Shown: positions 45,277-54,064, numbered from the stretch's first letter. The stretch is 64,000 bases of DNA from Gammaproteobacteria bacterium (GCA_009838035.1 VXSK01000002.1:248001-312000), one strand, 5' to 3'. The notes: a model not told the origin generated them from the sequence alone. Numbers and translations: made by a program.

Positions 45277-47040
45277 ATGACTGAATCGAGCATCGATAAA
45301 GGGCTGCGTTTTGAAGCGAACGACCGGCCTTCCCTGCCCCTCACTATCGGCCTGGGGTTGCAGAACACGGCGCTGACGCTGGCCGGCGTCGTGCTGACTC
45401 CCACAATCCTCATCACAACCGCCGGCGCGGGCGATGCCTATCTCCGTTGGGCCCTGTTCGCCGCGCTGGTGGTCAGCGGCATGGCCACGTTCATTCAGGC
45501 CGTGCGATTCGGCCGCATCGGCGCCGGTTACATCCTGGTGATGGGCAGCACCACGGCTTATCTGGCGGTCGGCATAAGCGCCGTGCGCAGCGGAGGTCCC
45601 GAGCTGATGGCCACGCTGATTGTCGTGGCTGCCTTCACGCAGTTCATTCTCGGCTCGAGGATGGCCATGTTGCGGCGCGTGTTTACGCCGACGGTTGCCG
45701 GCACGGTGCTCATGCTGATACCCGTGAGCATCGCCCCGATCATTTACGGCAAGCTGATCAATGTACCGGCAGGCGTCGCACCCGCTGCGGCGCCGGTAAC
45801 TGCGCTGGTGACGCTTGCCGCCTCCGTTCTACTGGCGCTCAGATTGTCCGGCATCTGGCGGCTCTGGGCTCCCGCGATCGGCCTGGTATCCGGGAGCCTC
45901 GCGGGCGCGTGGTTCGGAATCTACGACACCGCGCGCGTTGCGGCCGCGCCCTGGATGGGGCTGCCGGATTTCAGTGCCTATCCGGGGCTTGACCTCAGCT
46001 TCGACGCCACTTTCTGGGCGCTGCTTCCGGGTTTCATCCTGGTCACGCTGGTCGGCGCCCTTGACACGCTGGGCGACGCGATCGCGATCCAGCGCGTGTC
46101 ATGGCGCAAGCCGCGCGCAACCGACTTCCGCTCGATCCAGGGCGCAATCTATGCCGATGGGGTCGGCAACCTCCTGTCCGGATTGGGCGGGACGGTACCG
46201 AACACCACTTACGGCAATTGCATCGCAGTTGTGGAAATCACCGGAGTGGCCGCCCGCCGTGTCGGCGTCTGCGTCGGGGCTGTTTTCGCTGTCCTGGCTT
46301 TCCTGCCGAAAATCGTCGCCGTGGTTGTCGCAATACCGGGACCGGTCGTGGGGGCTTACCTGGCCGTAATCATGGCGCTCATTTTCGTTCTTGGACTGCG
46401 AATCGTGATTGCCGATGGATTCGATTACCGCAAGCGCCTGATCGTCGGATTCGCTGTCGTTGTGGGCATATTGTTCCAGTTCGACCTGGTCTATCCGGCT
46501 CTTCAGGAAGGAGCGTGGGGTGAGATTCTCGGTCAGGGCATGACGGTCGGAGGCATCACCGTCATTCTTCTCTCGGCCTTCGTGGATCTGACCCGGTCCA
46601 GACCGCTGCGCCTGCGGACCACGCTTTCCGTCGCGGCGGTTCCGGCAATCGATGCGTTCCTGCACGATTTCGCCCAACGGGCGCGTCTGGATGAACGGAC
46701 CACGTTCCGGCTTCGCGCGGTCGGCGAAGAAGTCCTGCATATCCTGCTGGACGACCGGGTGGAGGAGGCCGAGCGCGACCTGTTGCTGATTGCGCGGGCG
46801 GACGGTCTGGCCACGGACCTGGAATTCATCGCCGGCGGCTCGGAATTCAATCTGGAAGACCAGCTCGCGATGCTGAGCGAGGGAGGCGCCGACCTCCCCA
46901 ACGAGTCCGAGGTGCCGCTGCGCCTGCTGCGCCATTACGCCACTTCGGTCCGACACCAGCAATATCACGGAACGGACATCGCCACGATCCGCATCGAACC
47001 GGAGGGGGCCCCCAGCGGCGAAACGCGGGCTAGTTCCTGA
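45277..47040 (+). CDS. NCS2 permease fused to a GHKL/RsbW-like ATPase domain, copy 2
   Basis: 587 residues from the ATG at 45277 (CGGGA upstream; a GTG at 45253 is possible). It is a clear paralogue of the protein at 41106: same permease segments (QRVSWRKPRATDFRSIQGA, ADGVGNLLSGLGGT) and same C-terminal extension, with FRLRAVGEEVLHILL at the N-box position and LRLLRHYATSVRHQQYH near the end. As in copy 1 the catalytic Asn of GHKL ATPases is not visible. Its stop overlaps by 11 bases the convergent end of the next operon. Confidence 0.75.
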   Translation: MTESSIDKGLRFEANDRPSLPLTIGLGLQNTALTLAGVVLTPTILITTAGAGDAYLRWALFAALVVSGMATFIQAVRFGRIGAGYILVMGSTTAYLAVGISAVRSGGPELMATLIVVAAFTQFILGSRMAMLRRVFTPTVAGTVLMLIPVSIAPIIYGKLINVPAGVAPAAAPVTALVTLAASVLLALRLSGIWRLWAPAIGLVSGSLAGAWFGIYDTARVAAAPWMGLPDFSAYPGLDLSFDATFWALLPGFILVTLVGALDTLGDAIAIQRVSWRKPRATDFRSIQGAIYADGVGNLLSGLGGTVPNTTYGNCIAVVEITGVAARRVGVCVGAVFAVLAFLPKIVAVVVAIPGPVVGAYLAVIMALIFVLGLRIVIADGFDYRKRLIVGFAVVVGILFQFDLVYPALQEGAWGEILGQGMTVGGITVILLSAFVDLTRSRPLRLRTTLSVAAVPAIDAFLHDFAQRARLDERTTFRLRAVGEEVLHILLDDRVEEAERDLLLIARADGLATDLEFIAGGSEFNLEDQLAMLSEGGADLPNESEVPLRLLRHYATSVRHQQYHGTDIATIRIEPEGAPSGETRASS

Positions 47041-47737
47041 CGAAATGGCCCAGGTAATGGCGGCTTTCCGCTCGAGTGCCGCCTTCGCTTACGCAAGCAT
47101 CGTGAACCAAGCGCTCGGAACAGCAGACGTACGCGACATTCGCCGACTGCAGCATCCGCAAACAGGGAGCCTGTCGGGTATTCCGGATATAAGCGTCGGC
47201 CACTTCGCCGGGATGGAGGCGTTCCGGTGAAGCCACGGACTCCGCCATTTCTTCGATGGGTACCGGCACCAGATAGACATACCGGTCCGCGGGGCCCCTG
47301 TTCACGACGATCCGGTTCCGGCTTTTCCATCGTGAGGACACTTCGAGCCCGTCCCACGAGTCGAGGTGCAAGCCCAACCTCAACCCCGATACCCGATCCA
47401 CCGTAATCGAAGGATGATTCGCGTCGTCGATGGACGGGTCGAGCGCGGCGACAGGCGACAGGCTGAGAAATGGCGAGAAGTCCAGCGCTCGCTCGGATTT
47501 CAGGTCGCAGGGAAAGATTGCGACAAAGTCCAGTGCGGCCTCGATTGACAGTTCGTCAAGAGAAGCGGTGAACTTGTTGATTTCGACTTTATTCATCCTT
47601 CGAAAGTCGACCGGCAATCTTGCGTCAGGCCGATAGTCAACGGCATTCGGGTAATACTCCTGCGCGCAGACCAGCGTTTCGCTGACCGAAATCAGGTCGT
47701 GTGCATCGCCCAGCCTGCGGTCAATGTAGATTTTCAT
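47030..47737 (-). CDS. Putative Fe(II)/2-oxoglutarate-dependent oxygenase, RiPP tailoring enzyme
   Basis: 235 residues from the ATG at 47737; a TTG at 47782 would add 15 residues. The C-terminal half fits the 2-oxoglutarate oxygenase core: HLDSWD gives the HxD pair (His124, Asp126), NRIVVNRGPADRYVYLVPV is the typical strand pair after it, SERLVHDACV supplies the distal His (His212), and Arg226 in SRHYLGHF could bind 2-oxoglutarate. The N-terminal half is unfamiliar. It lies 46 bases after the radical SAM gene in the same direction, so I infer hydroxylation of the modified peptide. The family call is by motif only. Confidence 0.6.
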   Translation of the reverse strand: MKIYIDRRLGDAHDLISVSETLVCAQEYYPNAVDYRPDARLPVDFRRMNKVEINKFTASLDELSIEAALDFVAIFPCDLKSERALDFSPFLSLSPVAALDPSIDDANHPSITVDRVSGLRLGLHLDSWDGLEVSSRWKSRNRIVVNRGPADRYVYLVPVPIEEMAESVASPERLHPGEVADAYIRNTRQAPCLRMLQSANVAYVCCSERLVHDACVSEGGTRAESRHYLGHFVRN

Positions 47738-47783
47738 TGAAGATTTGGCGGCGCCGGCGCGATAGCGCAGCGACCCCGCCAAC

Positions 47784-48959
47784 TCAGACCAGGTCTGCGC
47801 CGACCTTTTCCAGCGGTTCGCCGTGCAGGGCCAAGTGCCTCACGACGTGGGTATAGAACTTGTCCAGCCCTTCGCAATAGACCGTGGGGTTGTCGAACCC
47901 ATTGCCGCTGGCATACCGGTGCACCGGCTGGCCGCCGCCGCAGACGTCACGCCAACAGCAGTCGGAACATTCAGGCGCCGGCGTCTTCTTGAAGTGCTCG
48001 AATTCGTGAAACAGCGGGTCCGCGATGATTTCCCCAATGCTGGCGCTCTTCAGGTCCCGGTAGTCATACCCGTTCCAGTACTTCGTGGATCTCAGCGTGT
48101 CGTCCGGCCCGACTCCCCCGTCGGACGACACGGTAATCAGCAGATGGTCCGGGGCATCCCTCCCGTCGCCGAACAGGAAGTTGCCCTGCCCGTAGAGCCG
48201 CGCCAGAAAATGATCGATGAACCGAACGCCCACCGACTCCTCGTCATTCGCCATCCTGTCGAAAACCTCGATCAGGAAATTGCCGTAGGCTTCCGCGTTG
48301 CCGGAAAAATTGTCGTGATTCAGATCAGGCAGCAGGAAGTCGAGCTGACGCACGTTCAGGTCATGCCGGAAGTGATCGTAGATTTCCCCGGGATCGAATT
48401 CCGCCCCGATGACGGCCAGGACTGCCGGAGGTTGATTCAGGTGTTCCTGACACAGTGCCAGACCGCGAACGGTCGCCTGGTAAGACGACCTTCCGTTGTG
48501 GTCGAGGCGATGGGCGTCGTTGTGCGCCTTTGCCCCGTCCAGGCTGACACCCACCTGAATGCGATGCTTGTTGAAAATCTCTATCCACTCGAGATCAACC
48601 AGCATTCCATTGGTCTGGATTGTCATCGACACATCAACGATGGGATCCAGATTTGACCTGATTTCTTCGCAGATCCGGTCGAGCCGGGCTTTCGGCATCA
48701 GAAGCGGTTCGCCGCCATGCAGGTGAATCGCTATTCGCTGAAGTTCGTACTCCTCGGCGAATTCCCTGAGCCTTTGCACCAGCAGCGCAACCGTGTCATT
48801 CGCTATGAGCGCCGAGTGGCCCTTGTAGCTGTCGTCTCCTGCATTGAAGAAATAGCAGTAATCGCAATTCAGATTGCATCGCTCGGTAATCTTCAGTATC
48901 ACTTCCAGCGTATTCAACTCGCGGAAGTTCACTGTTCTTCCTTCAGTAGCCACAGGCAC
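47784..48959 (-). CDS. Radical SAM/SPASM peptide maturase (FxsB/cyclophane-synthase-like)
   Basis: 391 residues with a GTG start. The radical SAM cluster motif is CNLNCDYC (Cys28, Cys32, Cys35), followed by HLHGGEPLL and the TIQTNGMLV and VGVSLDG strands. The C-terminal SPASM-type region has Cys331, Cys334, Cys335, Cys340 and Cys362 in CSDCCWRDVCGGG and VYCEGL, for auxiliary Fe-S clusters. This architecture is that of enzymes that crosslink side chains in RiPP precursors (FxsB, XyeB, GrrM types). The precursor with three FVS motifs lies directly upstream. No separate PqqD-like recognition domain is seen. Confidence 0.88.
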   Translation of the reverse strand: MPVATEGRTVNFRELNTLEVILKITERCNLNCDYCYFFNAGDDSYKGHSALIANDTVALLVQRLREFAEEYELQRIAIHLHGGEPLLMPKARLDRICEEIRSNLDPIVDVSMTIQTNGMLVDLEWIEIFNKHRIQVGVSLDGAKAHNDAHRLDHNGRSSYQATVRGLALCQEHLNQPPAVLAVIGAEFDPGEIYDHFRHDLNVRQLDFLLPDLNHDNFSGNAEAYGNFLIEVFDRMANDEESVGVRFIDHFLARLYGQGNFLFGDGRDAPDHLLITVSSDGGVGPDDTLRSTKYWNGYDYRDLKSASIGEIIADPLFHEFEHFKKTPAPECSDCCWRDVCGGGQPVHRYASGNGFDNPTVYCEGLDKFYTHVVRHLALHGEPLEKVGADLV

Positions 48960-48972
48960 GCTCGCTTTTACT

Positions 48973-48997
48973 CCCTGAAGCTTCTCCAGCTTCAGGG
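48973..48997 (-). promoter_or_regulatory. Intercistronic hairpin overlapping the maturase ribosome-binding site
   Basis: A perfect 9-base inverted repeat (48973-48981 and 48989-48997, sequence CCCTGAAGC / GCTTCAGGG) has a 7-base loop. On the minus-strand mRNA its 3' arm ends in CAGGG and is followed by AG, which together form the best Shine-Dalgarno match before the GTG start of the radical SAM gene. Folding would hide that site and could lower maturase translation relative to precursor. No T-tract follows, so it is not an intrinsic terminator. Confidence 0.6.
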
Positions 48998-49034
48998 CCA
49001 GGCAACAGGCTCAGGACAGTCGGGTTTCTGCTAC

Positions 49035-49334
49035 TTAAGCATCCGGCGCAGGTGGCGCCGAAACAAAATTGCCGCCTGCCACTGCCTGACGTCCCGCCGC
49101 GACAGCATCGTCCACGGGCGGAGCGGAGACAAAATTGCCGCCTGCTACCGCACGGCTTCCCGTCGCCACGGCATCGTCCATGGGTGGCGCAGAAACGAAA
49201 TTGCCGCCTGCTCCCGAATAGCTCGAGATCTTCGTCCGCAGATTCGGACCGATTGCCTTGCCCGCTGCTTCCTTCTGGTCATTGGCGGAGATTCCCAGCT
49301 TCTCCCGGAGCTTTCGCACCTTCATGTCTTCCAT
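49035..49334 (-). CDS. RiPP precursor peptide with three AGGNFVSAPP repeats
   Basis: 99 residues with a strong ribosome-binding site (GAGGGG, 6 bases before the ATG). Residues 1-41 form a charged, helical leader (KVRKLREKLGIS). Three identical decapeptides AGGNFVSAPP follow at residues 42-51, 64-73 and 86-95, spaced by 22 residues, with linkers rich in Asp, Ala and Val. Each repeat holds Phe-Val-Ser, the FxS pattern used by FxsB-type radical SAM enzymes to make three-residue cyclophanes, at Phe46, Phe68 and Phe90. Position just before the radical SAM gene and after two peptidase genes supports the call. A non-peptide-product role is unlikely given the repeats. Confidence 0.8.
   Translation of the reverse strand: MEDMKVRKLREKLGISANDQKEAAGKAIGPNLRTKISSYSGAGGNFVSAPPMDDAVATGSRAVAGGNFVSAPPVDDAVAAGRQAVAGGNFVSAPPAPDA
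49056..49211 (-). repeat. Three 66-base tandem units in the precursor gene
   Basis: The segment AAATTGCCGCCTGC (plus-strand reading) recurs at about 49066, 49132 and 49198, exactly 66 bases apart, and encodes the GGNF part of each core. The units differ at third positions and in the linkers, so the decapeptide is kept at protein level while the DNA diverges. This favours selection on the core over recent duplication. Confidence 0.8.
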
Positions 49335-49378
49335 AGTTCCCCTCGCTTATTTGCCAAAAGTGATTTCATTCTACATGC

Positions 49379-51610
49379 TCACGACGTCCCCGGAGCAGAC
49401 ACTTTGGCGGTCCCGTTCTGGAGCTCACGGAGCTTTCGCCAGCGATTGTATTGATTCGCTCTCGCCGGATCGTTGTTTTCTTCATCCTTCAGCCAAAAAG
49501 CGAACCAGTCAACGGCCCCTTGCTGCGACTCCAGGCGCTCCCAGGGGCGCTCGGGGTTGTGACTCGCCTCAGGCAGTACGATCATCTCCACCGGTCGGCC
49601 GAGCTTGCGCAGGAGAATATAGGTGTCCCAATACGAAGGGATCTGGTGCGATTCGATACGGAGCGGCGTGATCATTTCCTCAAGGTTGAACACGGGGTTC
49701 CGCTCAATCCAACTCGTGACCCCATCACCGACCGGAGCACCGTCCAACATCCGCTCATAGTCCCGCTGAAAGCCGCCGAAACCATAGCCGGTCATGTACA
49801 TCCACCAGCCGAAATCGCTCACATCGGCAACAACGGCGGCCGCGAACTCGAAGTCCCCCATCGTCAGCGCGTGCTGCACGTAAAAACCGGTCCGGCTGAA
49901 ACCCGTAATGCCAACCCGTTCCGGATCGATGAGCCCCATTCCGTCCAACACGCGAACGGCGTCGATATAGGAGGCGGACACCTCCTCGGCCTCCTTGGGA
50001 AGCTGCAGCGATTCGCGCGGGCCGTCGGGCACCTGTAGCACCACGAAGCCCTCGTTGGCAAGCGCCCGCGCAGCCATGGCGGCCGACATGCCGCGCGGCC
50101 CGTCCACGAGGAATTCCCACTCATGAAAGCCATGGGTCTGGACCACCAGCGGATACCGCCGACCCTCTTCGAAGCCTATGGGACGGAGCAGTCCCCCCAT
50201 CCAGGTCCGGCCTCCCGACTCCCAGTCAAAGGACTCCACGACGCCGATTGCAAGATCCCGCAACTGTGGATTGAAATCGGTGATTTTCCGGCTCTTCCCG
50301 CTAGGGCTGTGCGTGGCCACGATCTCGGGCGGCTCATTCAGCTCCAGAGCCAGCGAGAAACTCAATCGCGGGCCGTCGTCTTCATCCTGTTCGCCACCTT
50401 CGATTGGCGTCCATCCCGACTCCCCTCTGAAGACCGTTACCGGCGGACCAAAGCGTGACCCGAGCGTTACGGTGGTCAGTGCGCTGTCGGCGTCGAGCGA
50501 GTTGTGCTCGCCCAGCGCAACGATTTCCAGGCTGCCGGACTCAACTTCAATTTCGATCGTCGCGTGCTTGCCCCCGGTTTCCGCGTCGCCGGCCGAGAAT
50601 GGCACGAATTGATCGGACACCACGACACGCCGCGAGTCGGGCGACCATCGGATGACGGACGTCAGGCCATTGGGCGAATCAAGCAGCGGACGCGTTTCGC
50701 CGGTCTGCATGTCCACCAGCATCAACTGCGTCATCCAGAGAATGGTCACGCCCTCTTCGCGCATGCCGGCGATCATGTCGGACAGCAAACCCCAGTCGAG
50801 TTCATACCAGTGGTCCGGTATGACCGGCATTCGCCTGGGAACGATCGCCCATTGTCCCGACGGCGATACCGACATAACCGGGTTGACGAGCGTCTGCGGG
50901 GCAAGGTCCACGGTGACCGTTTCGCCACCACCAGTGCGGGCCACGAACACCCCGTGAGGATAGATGTCGCTGATGATGTCGCGCCCCTCATTCATCAGGG
51001 TCCAGACCGGCTCGAAGTCGTGGACATAACCGTACTTCTGCCGCCGGAGCCGTTCCGCTTCGTCATCCGCCGGCACGAGAACGAGCAAGCCGCCTTCGCC
51101 AGCGCCCGCGGCAAAGTCGATCACGCCTTCGGGATCGTCAGTCCATTGCCGCATTTCGCCGAACCCGGGATCGACGCTGAACACCTGCGGTTGCCCACTC
51201 GGGTTCTCGGCCACGAACATCAGCGTTGGACCGTCCGCGAGCCACCTGACTTTCTGGATCGCGGGCCGGTTCGTGGAAGAAGAAAAACGGGCGATAACGC
51301 GACCCGGCCAGGCGCTTCTGCCGTCGCCGATCACAAAGGCTTCGACTTCGTGGAGCGGAAACAGCCAAAGCGAGTAATCGACGGTTTCGTTGTCGATATT
51401 GCCTTTCTTGGTGACGGCGGTGAGGTATTCGCCTCCGGGCGAAACATTGAACTCCAGGGCCAGGTAGCCGTAGGCCTGCAAGTTCGGCTCGGCCAGCCGG
51501 GTCATCTCGATGGAATCCCTGACCGTGAACGGCTCCCTGGCCGTGCAGACCGCCGAAACCGCCAACGCTACCGGGAGCAGGAACGCGCCTGCCAGTCGTG
51601 GTTTCCGCAT
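49379..51610 (-). CDS. Exported S9 (prolyl oligopeptidase-like) peptidase A
   Basis: 743 residues with a Sec signal ending near VCTA. A beta-propeller region (about residues 40-430) precedes an alpha/beta-hydrolase domain with the nucleophile Ser572 in GFSRTG and a candidate His684 in PEASHNPERP. The usual catalytic Asp segment is replaced by RIESHQIPS, so the acid is missing or moved. This layout and the C-terminal SQQGAVDWFAFWL remind me of the lasso-peptide isopeptidases (AtxE type) found beside FecI/FecR and TonB receptors, but I cannot confirm this. The start abuts the stop of peptidase B (TGAATG). I infer cleavage or recycling of the RiPP. Confidence 0.75.
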   Translation of the reverse strand: MRKPRLAGAFLLPVALAVSAVCTAREPFTVRDSIEMTRLAEPNLQAYGYLALEFNVSPGGEYLTAVTKKGNIDNETVDYSLWLFPLHEVEAFVIGDGRSAWPGRVIARFSSSTNRPAIQKVRWLADGPTLMFVAENPSGQPQVFSVDPGFGEMRQWTDDPEGVIDFAAGAGEGGLLVLVPADDEAERLRRQKYGYVHDFEPVWTLMNEGRDIISDIYPHGVFVARTGGGETVTVDLAPQTLVNPVMSVSPSGQWAIVPRRMPVIPDHWYELDWGLLSDMIAGMREEGVTILWMTQLMLVDMQTGETRPLLDSPNGLTSVIRWSPDSRRVVVSDQFVPFSAGDAETGGKHATIEIEVESGSLEIVALGEHNSLDADSALTTVTLGSRFGPPVTVFRGESGWTPIEGGEQDEDDGPRLSFSLALELNEPPEIVATHSPSGKSRKITDFNPQLRDLAIGVVESFDWESGGRTWMGGLLRPIGFEEGRRYPLVVQTHGFHEWEFLVDGPRGMSAAMAARALANEGFVVLQVPDGPRESLQLPKEAEEVSASYIDAVRVLDGMGLIDPERVGITGFSRTGFYVQHALTMGDFEFAAAVVADVSDFGWWMYMTGYGFGGFQRDYERMLDGAPVGDGVTSWIERNPVFNLEEMITPLRIESHQIPSYWDTYILLRKLGRPVEMIVLPEASHNPERPWERLESQQGAVDWFAFWLKDEENNDPARANQYNRWRKLRELQNGTAKVSAPGTS

Positions 51611-54064
51611 TCAGCGCTCCTCGCTATCGGCGCCCAGGTACCGGCCGTACCAGTCGAAAATCCGCGACCACATGTCGCGGATATTCGCCGGCGAGTTGTA
51701 GACATGGCCTTCGCCCCAGTAACGCACGAACAGGGCGTCCTTGTTCTCACGCAGCAGGGCCGTAAACATCTGCTCGCCCTCCGTCATAGACACGTAATCG
51801 CGGTCGCCCTGCATGATCATCACCGGCGTCTCGATATCGGGCGCGGTGAACAGAGGGCTGTTCCTGAGGTAACGCTCCGGATCGTCCCATGGCGGCGCAC
51901 CCATGCCGCCCTGACTGGTTTCCGACCAGCTCGCGCCGAAAAGGCGCGGCCCGTTCAACTCCGCGGCTTCACGCAGGCGCACATCAAAAACGCCGTACAT
52001 GCTGATCAGATTGGCGGGCCCGGCAAGCGCGACCGCCGCCTTGAAACGGTCGGTCTGGGCAATCGCGCCCAGCGTCGCGTAGCCGCCGTAACTCTGTCCC
52101 TGGATCGCCAGTCTGTCCCCATTCGAATAGCCAGCCTCGATGGCGAGGTCGACCACCTCAAGGATTCGGTCCGCCAGTCCCTTGAGCGGGTCCCGCGGCA
52201 CCTCGTGGTAGGCCTCCGGGAGACTGGGGAAGAGGACCGCATAACCCCGTGCGGCCAGCAGGTGCCAGTTCAGCGCATGCATGTCCCAAGGGTCGAACCG
52301 GTGCCATTCGTTGCGATATACCCCACCGGGATAGACATCGACGATCGTGGGCAGACTTGCGCCCTCGCGATAGCCGGGCGGCATGAGGATCCAGGAATAG
52401 AGCTGCCGCCCGTCCGCACCCTCGTGATCGATGCGAACGGGAGTGCCGGCCGCAACGCCCTCAAGATGCCGGTTAATTCTCATCAGCTCGCGGCATTCGC
52501 CACCACGCGCGCATGCACTCAATACGCCAACGTTTCCCGCAACGTCTCGGTACAGCACGCGTCCAGCGGTGAAAGACGCGGCTATGGGCGTTGCGCGCTC
52601 CGATGGCGCAACCACGCTGCGGACGGTTCCGTCCGCCGCATCCAGAAATACAATTTCGCCGTTGTCTCCCTGCAATACAAGCTGCGGATCGTAGCCTGCA
52701 GCAAACGGAGATGGCGGCCCGAAGCCGTCATGCGCCTGCCAGGTCTTGAGCGGGAAATCGATATCCACCGTCAGCAGGGTGCGTCGGCCATCGGAACCGA
52801 TCGACCACACATCGCCGTCTGCGAGCGCGATGAGACGGTTACCGAGCACCGCTATGAGGTGAATAGGAGAGTCGCCGAACTCGCCGCTCAGCTTTCGCGC
52901 CTCTCCGGCCGGGGAAACAATGAACCACTCAGGCCTCGCCTCCCCTTCCGGGTCCGAAGCGAACACGGCCAGGCTGTCTCCGAACCAAGCGGTCTGCGGC
53001 GCCAACAGTAATTGCAGAGGTCCGGCGCGGGTGACGAGCTTCAGTCCCCCCAGTTTTACCGGCTCGGCCCCGTCGGAGTGCGCGTCGAAGCGCCAAAGCC
53101 TCCCGGTGCTCCAGGCCTCGCCGAGCAGGCGTGCAAAAAACACCAGGGACTGGCCATCCGGCGACCACTTTGCGGTACCCATCGCTATATCGCAGTCGGG
53201 GCAAGGCAGAACGGGGGCGCTTCCTTCTCCCGTTTCGATCACCAGCAGGTCTCTGTGCACTCCGCCGAGGGCCGCGTGCTCCAGAGGCAGTGTCGGGTCA
53301 GGCGCCAACGGCCGGGTGCGTACCGCTGCGAACCGGCGCCGATCAGGCGAAAGTTCCCAGGACTCGAAATTGCCGTCCGCCATTGTTGTGGTGGCTCCGG
53401 TCTGTGCATCAGCCAGCACCAGTTTTCCCTGTACTTTCCGGGATTCGGTAAGCAGGTACTCGCCGCTCCCGATCTCGCTTGACGTCGCCATCCTTCCCCT
53501 TCTCGCCTTTTGCCACTCGGCATACAGCTCGTCGCGCGATTCGGCGTGCAGGTAAACACCCAAGGGCAATGATCCCTCCCGGGTCGTGGCAAATCCCAGC
53601 GTCGAGTCCGATATCCAGACAGGCCCCACGTAGAGAACGCTTGCTTCCGGTATGGCCTTGAGGGCCACGGAGCCGCCCTTCACAAAGTCGTGGATTCCCG
53701 TCACGAAATGGCTGCTGCCCACACGGAAGTACTGGAGTCGGCTGCCGCCCGGCGAAAGGGTTCCGATCCTGTAACCGTCGCCCGGTACCTGCGGGAAAGC
53801 GGACCTCGGGACCGCGTCTCCTTCCAGATCGGCAACAAGGATCCTGGAACGCTGCTGCCCGCGCACGAAGACGCGGCTGAAATCCTGCATGTCTTCGTAG
53901 GCGGGAAAATGCTCGAAATACACGTGGCGGCCGGTGGGGCCGAACACCGCATGGCCGAAGTCCTCGTTGCGGAGCATGTGGTCCACCGTAAAGACCTCGG
54001 CCGCCGTGGCCGCTCCGACGGAGAGCAATGCACCGCAGACGAACGCGTGGGTAATATTCTTCAT
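51611..54064 (-). CDS. Exported S9 (prolyl oligopeptidase/DPP-like) peptidase B
   Basis: 817 residues from the ATG at 54064, with a Sec signal ending near ATAA. The N-terminal propeller is followed by a complete catalytic domain: Ser658 in GQSYGG, Asp756 in QGDRDYVS and His787 in GEGHVYNS. S9 enzymes favour short peptides, often cutting after proline; the core repeats end in Ala-Pro-Pro. It follows the TonB receptor by 109 bases and abuts peptidase A, so both are likely made together in the periplasm. Confidence 0.85.
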   Translation of the reverse strand: MKNITHAFVCGALLSVGAATAAEVFTVDHMLRNEDFGHAVFGPTGRHVYFEHFPAYEDMQDFSRVFVRGQQRSRILVADLEGDAVPRSAFPQVPGDGYRIGTLSPGGSRLQYFRVGSSHFVTGIHDFVKGGSVALKAIPEASVLYVGPVWISDSTLGFATTREGSLPLGVYLHAESRDELYAEWQKARRGRMATSSEIGSGEYLLTESRKVQGKLVLADAQTGATTTMADGNFESWELSPDRRRFAAVRTRPLAPDPTLPLEHAALGGVHRDLLVIETGEGSAPVLPCPDCDIAMGTAKWSPDGQSLVFFARLLGEAWSTGRLWRFDAHSDGAEPVKLGGLKLVTRAGPLQLLLAPQTAWFGDSLAVFASDPEGEARPEWFIVSPAGEARKLSGEFGDSPIHLIAVLGNRLIALADGDVWSIGSDGRRTLLTVDIDFPLKTWQAHDGFGPPSPFAAGYDPQLVLQGDNGEIVFLDAADGTVRSVVAPSERATPIAASFTAGRVLYRDVAGNVGVLSACARGGECRELMRINRHLEGVAAGTPVRIDHEGADGRQLYSWILMPPGYREGASLPTIVDVYPGGVYRNEWHRFDPWDMHALNWHLLAARGYAVLFPSLPEAYHEVPRDPLKGLADRILEVVDLAIEAGYSNGDRLAIQGQSYGGYATLGAIAQTDRFKAAVALAGPANLISMYGVFDVRLREAAELNGPRLFGASWSETSQGGMGAPPWDDPERYLRNSPLFTAPDIETPVMIMQGDRDYVSMTEGEQMFTALLRENKDALFVRYWGEGHVYNSPANIRDMWSRIFDWYGRYLGADSEER

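Noticed and set aside
48973-48997. Intrinsic terminator after the precursor gene
   Set aside because: The stem is followed by AGTAAAAG on the mRNA strand, with no U-tract.
49056-49211. 66-base spaced repeats as a CRISPR array
   Set aside because: Only three units, in frame, encoding the decapeptide of a peptide with a ribosome-binding site; no cas genes.
50504-53011. Plus-strand open frame of 835 codons opposite both S9 peptidases
   Set aside because: Spans the junction of two confident genes and has antisense-type composition without domains.
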